From the NCBI GenBank assembly GCA_024742735.1, contig JANSXV010000002.1:496001-560000 (forward strand): DNA of 64,000 bases. The letters are read 5' to 3'. Below, piece by piece: positions 61,962 to 64,000 of the stretch (position 1 is the stretch's first letter; each line of letters begins with the position of its first letter). Under the pieces are notes generated by a model that saw nothing but the letters and a program-made list of their open reading frames with translations, did no database searches and had not been told where the DNA came from. The position numbers were made by a program, and so were the translations under genes. The DNA is from Alphaproteobacteria bacterium. GTDB lineage: Bacteria; Pseudomonadota; Alphaproteobacteria; Caulobacterales; Maricaulaceae.

Positions 61962-63416
61962 ATGAGGATCAAGGCATTCACACGGCGCGGCGCGCTGGGG
62001 CTTCTGGGCGGAGCGTCCAGTGCGGCGCTGATCGGGTGCGGACCGCGCGGCGACCGGGGTGCACGGGACGCCGAGGTCATCGTGATCGGCGCAGGGCTGT
62101 CCGGGCTCAACGCGGCGATGATCCTGGCCGATCAGGGCATGGACGTGCTGGTGCTGGAGGCCTCGTCCCGCATCGGCGGGCGCATGAAGACGCTGGACGC
62201 CCTGCCGGGCCGGCCGGAAGCGGGCGGTCAGCAGGTGGGCGCGGGCTATGGCCGGGTGAGGGGGCGCGCGGCGGATGCGGGCCTGACCTTCGAGGACTTT
62301 CCGCCCAATCGGTTCGGCGAAGTTCTGGCGATCGGCGATACGCTGATCCCCGCTGCGGAGTGGGCGAGCCATCCGCTCAACGCGCTGCCTGAGCCCCTGA
62401 AGCCCATTCCGCCGGGCCGGCTCTTCTTCTCCCTGGCCGCGCGCGCCAATCCGTTTCAGGACGTCTACGCCTGGATGGACGAGGCGGCGGGGGTCCATGA
62501 TGTGCCGGCGCACAGCTGGATGGCCGGGCGCGGGGCCAACGAAGAAGCGCTGCGGCTGATGAATGTCTCGCTGAACGGGCGGGACCTGGCGTCCTACTCC
62601 ATGATCAACGTGTTCCGCTCCCTGGCGCTGTACACGCTGGAGCGGTCCATGGGGCCGTCCCAGGCCATCACCGGCGGGTCCCAGCGCCTGCCTGAGGCCA
62701 TGGCGGAGAGCCTGGCGCGTCCGGTGCGTACCGGCGCGAACGTGGCCGCCATCGAAGCCGACGGGGCGGGCGCGCAGGTGCGGCTGGCGGGCGGGGAGAC
62801 GCTGCGGGCCGACTTCGTGATCTCCACCCTGCCCTTCCCGGTCATGCGCCAGATCGGCGTGGAGGCGCCGCTGTCGGCTCTCCAGCGCGAGGCGGTCGAG
62901 GCCATGGCCTACACCCCCATCGTCCAGCTGCATCTGGAGGCGGAGACGCCGTTCTGGGAGGCCGACGGCCTGGCCCCGGAGATGTGGACGGACTCTCCCC
63001 TGGAGCGCGTCTTCGCGGGCCGCGCGGCGGACGGGACGCCCACGGGCATGCTCACCTGCTGGCTCGACGGGATGGGCGGGCTGTCGGCCTCCACGATGAG
63101 CGATGGGGAGCTCGAAGCGCTGGCGCAAGCCGAACTCGCCCGCCTGCGCCCGGCGAGCGGGGGCCGCGTGCGTCTGGCCCATGCCCAGCGCTGGACGCCC
63201 TATAACGCGCTCGCCGGCGGCGCCTACATGCACTACCAGCCCGGACAGGCGCCCGCCTGGGGCGGACAGCTGGCGACTCCGGCGGGCCGGTTGCATCTGG
63301 CCGGGGAGCATCTGGGCGTGCTTCATACCGGCATGGAGGCGGCCATGGAGTCCGGCGAGAACGCCGCCCTGGCGGTCCTCGACGCCGCCGCGCCCTATCC
63401 CGGCCGAGCGCAGTGA
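61962..63416 (+). CDS. Flavin-dependent amine oxidase family protein, Tat/lipoprotein-type signal
   Basis: 484 residues. FTRRGALGLLGGASSAALIGC joins a twin-arginine-like motif to a lipobox, then EVIVIGAGLSGLNAAMIL and SSRIGGRMKTL form the FAD site. The C-terminal GGAYMHYQPGQ and LHLAGEHLGVLHTGMEAAM segments are typical of monoamine-oxidase-like enzymes. It would act in the periplasm, folded with FAD before export. It is divergent from a TRAP importer, so uptake of the oxidised product is a possible link. The substrate is unknown. Confidence 0.87.
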   Translation: MRIKAFTRRGALGLLGGASSAALIGCGPRGDRGARDAEVIVIGAGLSGLNAAMILADQGMDVLVLEASSRIGGRMKTLDALPGRPEAGGQQVGAGYGRVRGRAADAGLTFEDFPPNRFGEVLAIGDTLIPAAEWASHPLNALPEPLKPIPPGRLFFSLAARANPFQDVYAWMDEAAGVHDVPAHSWMAGRGANEEALRLMNVSLNGRDLASYSMINVFRSLALYTLERSMGPSQAITGGSQRLPEAMAESLARPVRTGANVAAIEADGAGAQVRLAGGETLRADFVISTLPFPVMRQIGVEAPLSALQREAVEAMAYTPIVQLHLEAETPFWEADGLAPEMWTDSPLERVFAGRAADGTPTGMLTCWLDGMGGLSASTMSDGELEALAQAELARLRPASGGRVRLAHAQRWTPYNALAGGAYMHYQPGQAPAWGGQLATPAGRLHLAGEHLGVLHTGMEAAMESGENAALAVLDAAAPYPGRAQ

Positions 63417-63489
63417 GCGCCGGGACCTCCCGGCGATGGGTCTTCAACAGGTCCCGGATCGCCTCCGGCGTCCGGGATAGGGGAGAGTG

Positions 63490-64000
63490 ATGATGATCAG
63501 TGTGAAGTCCGGCCTGTTGAGCGGGCTGGCCGCCCTCAGCCTCACCGCCTGCGCCAGCGCTCAGAGCGAGCCCGCCCCCGCCTTCGAGCCGGGCCGCGCC
63601 CCGGCCATGGAGCGGCAGCTGGACTGGCTCACCGGCGCCTGGTCCAACGCGGCGCAGTACGCCGCCGCGCCCGACGCCCTCAAGCGCGAGCCGGCGGCGG
63701 GGCATCCCTACGACTGGCTGGACCTTCAATACGCCGAGTTCACCCGTATCGATGCGCCTCAGGTCGGCGATTACGTCGTGTATCTGGAGTGGCGCGCGGG
63801 CGGTCCGGACGGGCCGGTCAGCCGCCAGCGCATCTGGTCCTTCCTGGCCGACGCGCAAGGCCGGCCGGCGGGCATGGACTTCTACACCCTGAACACTCCC
63901 GACCTCTACGCCGGGCGCGCGCAACAGCCCTGGGTGTTCGCGGACCTGAGCCCTGAGGATCTCACCGGCTATCCGGACGGCTGCACGCTCTCGCACGCCT
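63490..64000 (+). CDS. CpcT/CpeT-like lipoprotein, truncated by the window edge
   Basis: 170 codons are visible. A signal peptide ends in a lipobox (LSLTAC). The body (LDWLTGAWSNAAQYAA, YVVYLEWRAGG, SRQRIWSFLADAQGRPAGMD) resembles the CpcT/CpeT (DUF1001) family, in which cyanobacterial members attach bilins; in proteobacteria the role is unknown. GGGGAGAG precedes ATG 63490 (63493 is an alternative). Confidence 0.65.
   Translation, partial: MMISVKSGLLSGLAALSLTACASAQSEPAPAFEPGRAPAMERQLDWLTGAWSNAAQYAAAPDALKREPAAGHPYDWLDLQYAEFTRIDAPQVGDYVVYLEWRAGGPDGPVSRQRIWSFLADAQGRPAGMDFYTLNTPDLYAGRAQQPWVFADLSPEDLTGYPDGCTLSHA

Noticed and set aside
61815-63326. Upstream extension of the TRAP binding-protein frame
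   Set aside because: It is antisense to the amine-oxidase gene, and the signal peptide begins at 61814.

Overview
The window is high-GC, densely packed DNA from a free-living Gram-negative alphaproteobacterium. It most resembles the stalked or marine Caulobacterales/Maricaulales type (Hyphomonadaceae or Maricaulis-like). Pointers are a MipZ-type division ATPase, many TonB receptors and lipoproteins, a GspC-N type II secretion operon, BigR/SqrR sulfide control, and GC-rich palindromic intergenic repeats. The assignment is inferred from gene content. No rRNA, tRNA, phage, IS element or CRISPR array was seen.

Region by region. (1) 1-11354: an acyl-CoA catabolic cluster. Carboxylase beta, acyl-CoA dehydrogenase, hydratase and biotinylated carboxylase alpha stand in the order of Pseudomonas atuCDEF. 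They are followed by a beta-keto acid cleavage enzyme, an acyl-CoA synthetase, a Baeyer-Villiger-like monooxygenase, an HSL-type esterase and an Old Yellow Enzyme. Together this looks like a route for branched or terpenoid acids. (2) 11518-17271: a monoacylglycerol-lipase-like hydrolase divergent from glpK, then hemN and two envelope proteins. (3) 17278-22170: a vitamin B12 uptake operon (btuB-F-C-D) behind a clear cobalamin riboswitch. (4) 22194-28824: a putative exopolysaccharide locus with a processive GT2 synthase, a BcsB-like periplasmic protein, an outer-membrane barrel, an acidic protein and a small membrane protein. (5) 28842-35657: a DUF1295 methyltransferase-like protein, then a sulfide/persulfide module: two YeeE/YedE transporters, an ArsR-type thiol sensor, a persulfide dioxygenase, a DUF442-SQR fusion and a SulP permease.

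(6) 35963-53363: a large outer-membrane lipoprotein with an internal duplication, a TonB-dependent receptor, and a complete gspC-N type II secretion operon ending in a small lipoprotein. An 11-bp-phased array of Pho-box-like half sites lies upstream of the large lipoprotein. This is the most interesting block: it suggests a coordinated surface system in which secreted or surface proteins and a receptor work together, possibly under phosphate control. (7) 53360-64000: two small secreted proteins, purA with an intrinsic terminator, a DEAD-box helicase, a MipZ-family ATPase, a TRAP transporter divergent from an amine-oxidase-like flavoprotein, and a truncated CpcT-like lipoprotein at the right edge.

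Starts were moved to internal codons where a ribosome binding site, signal peptide or operon overlap supported this; such choices are noted per gene.
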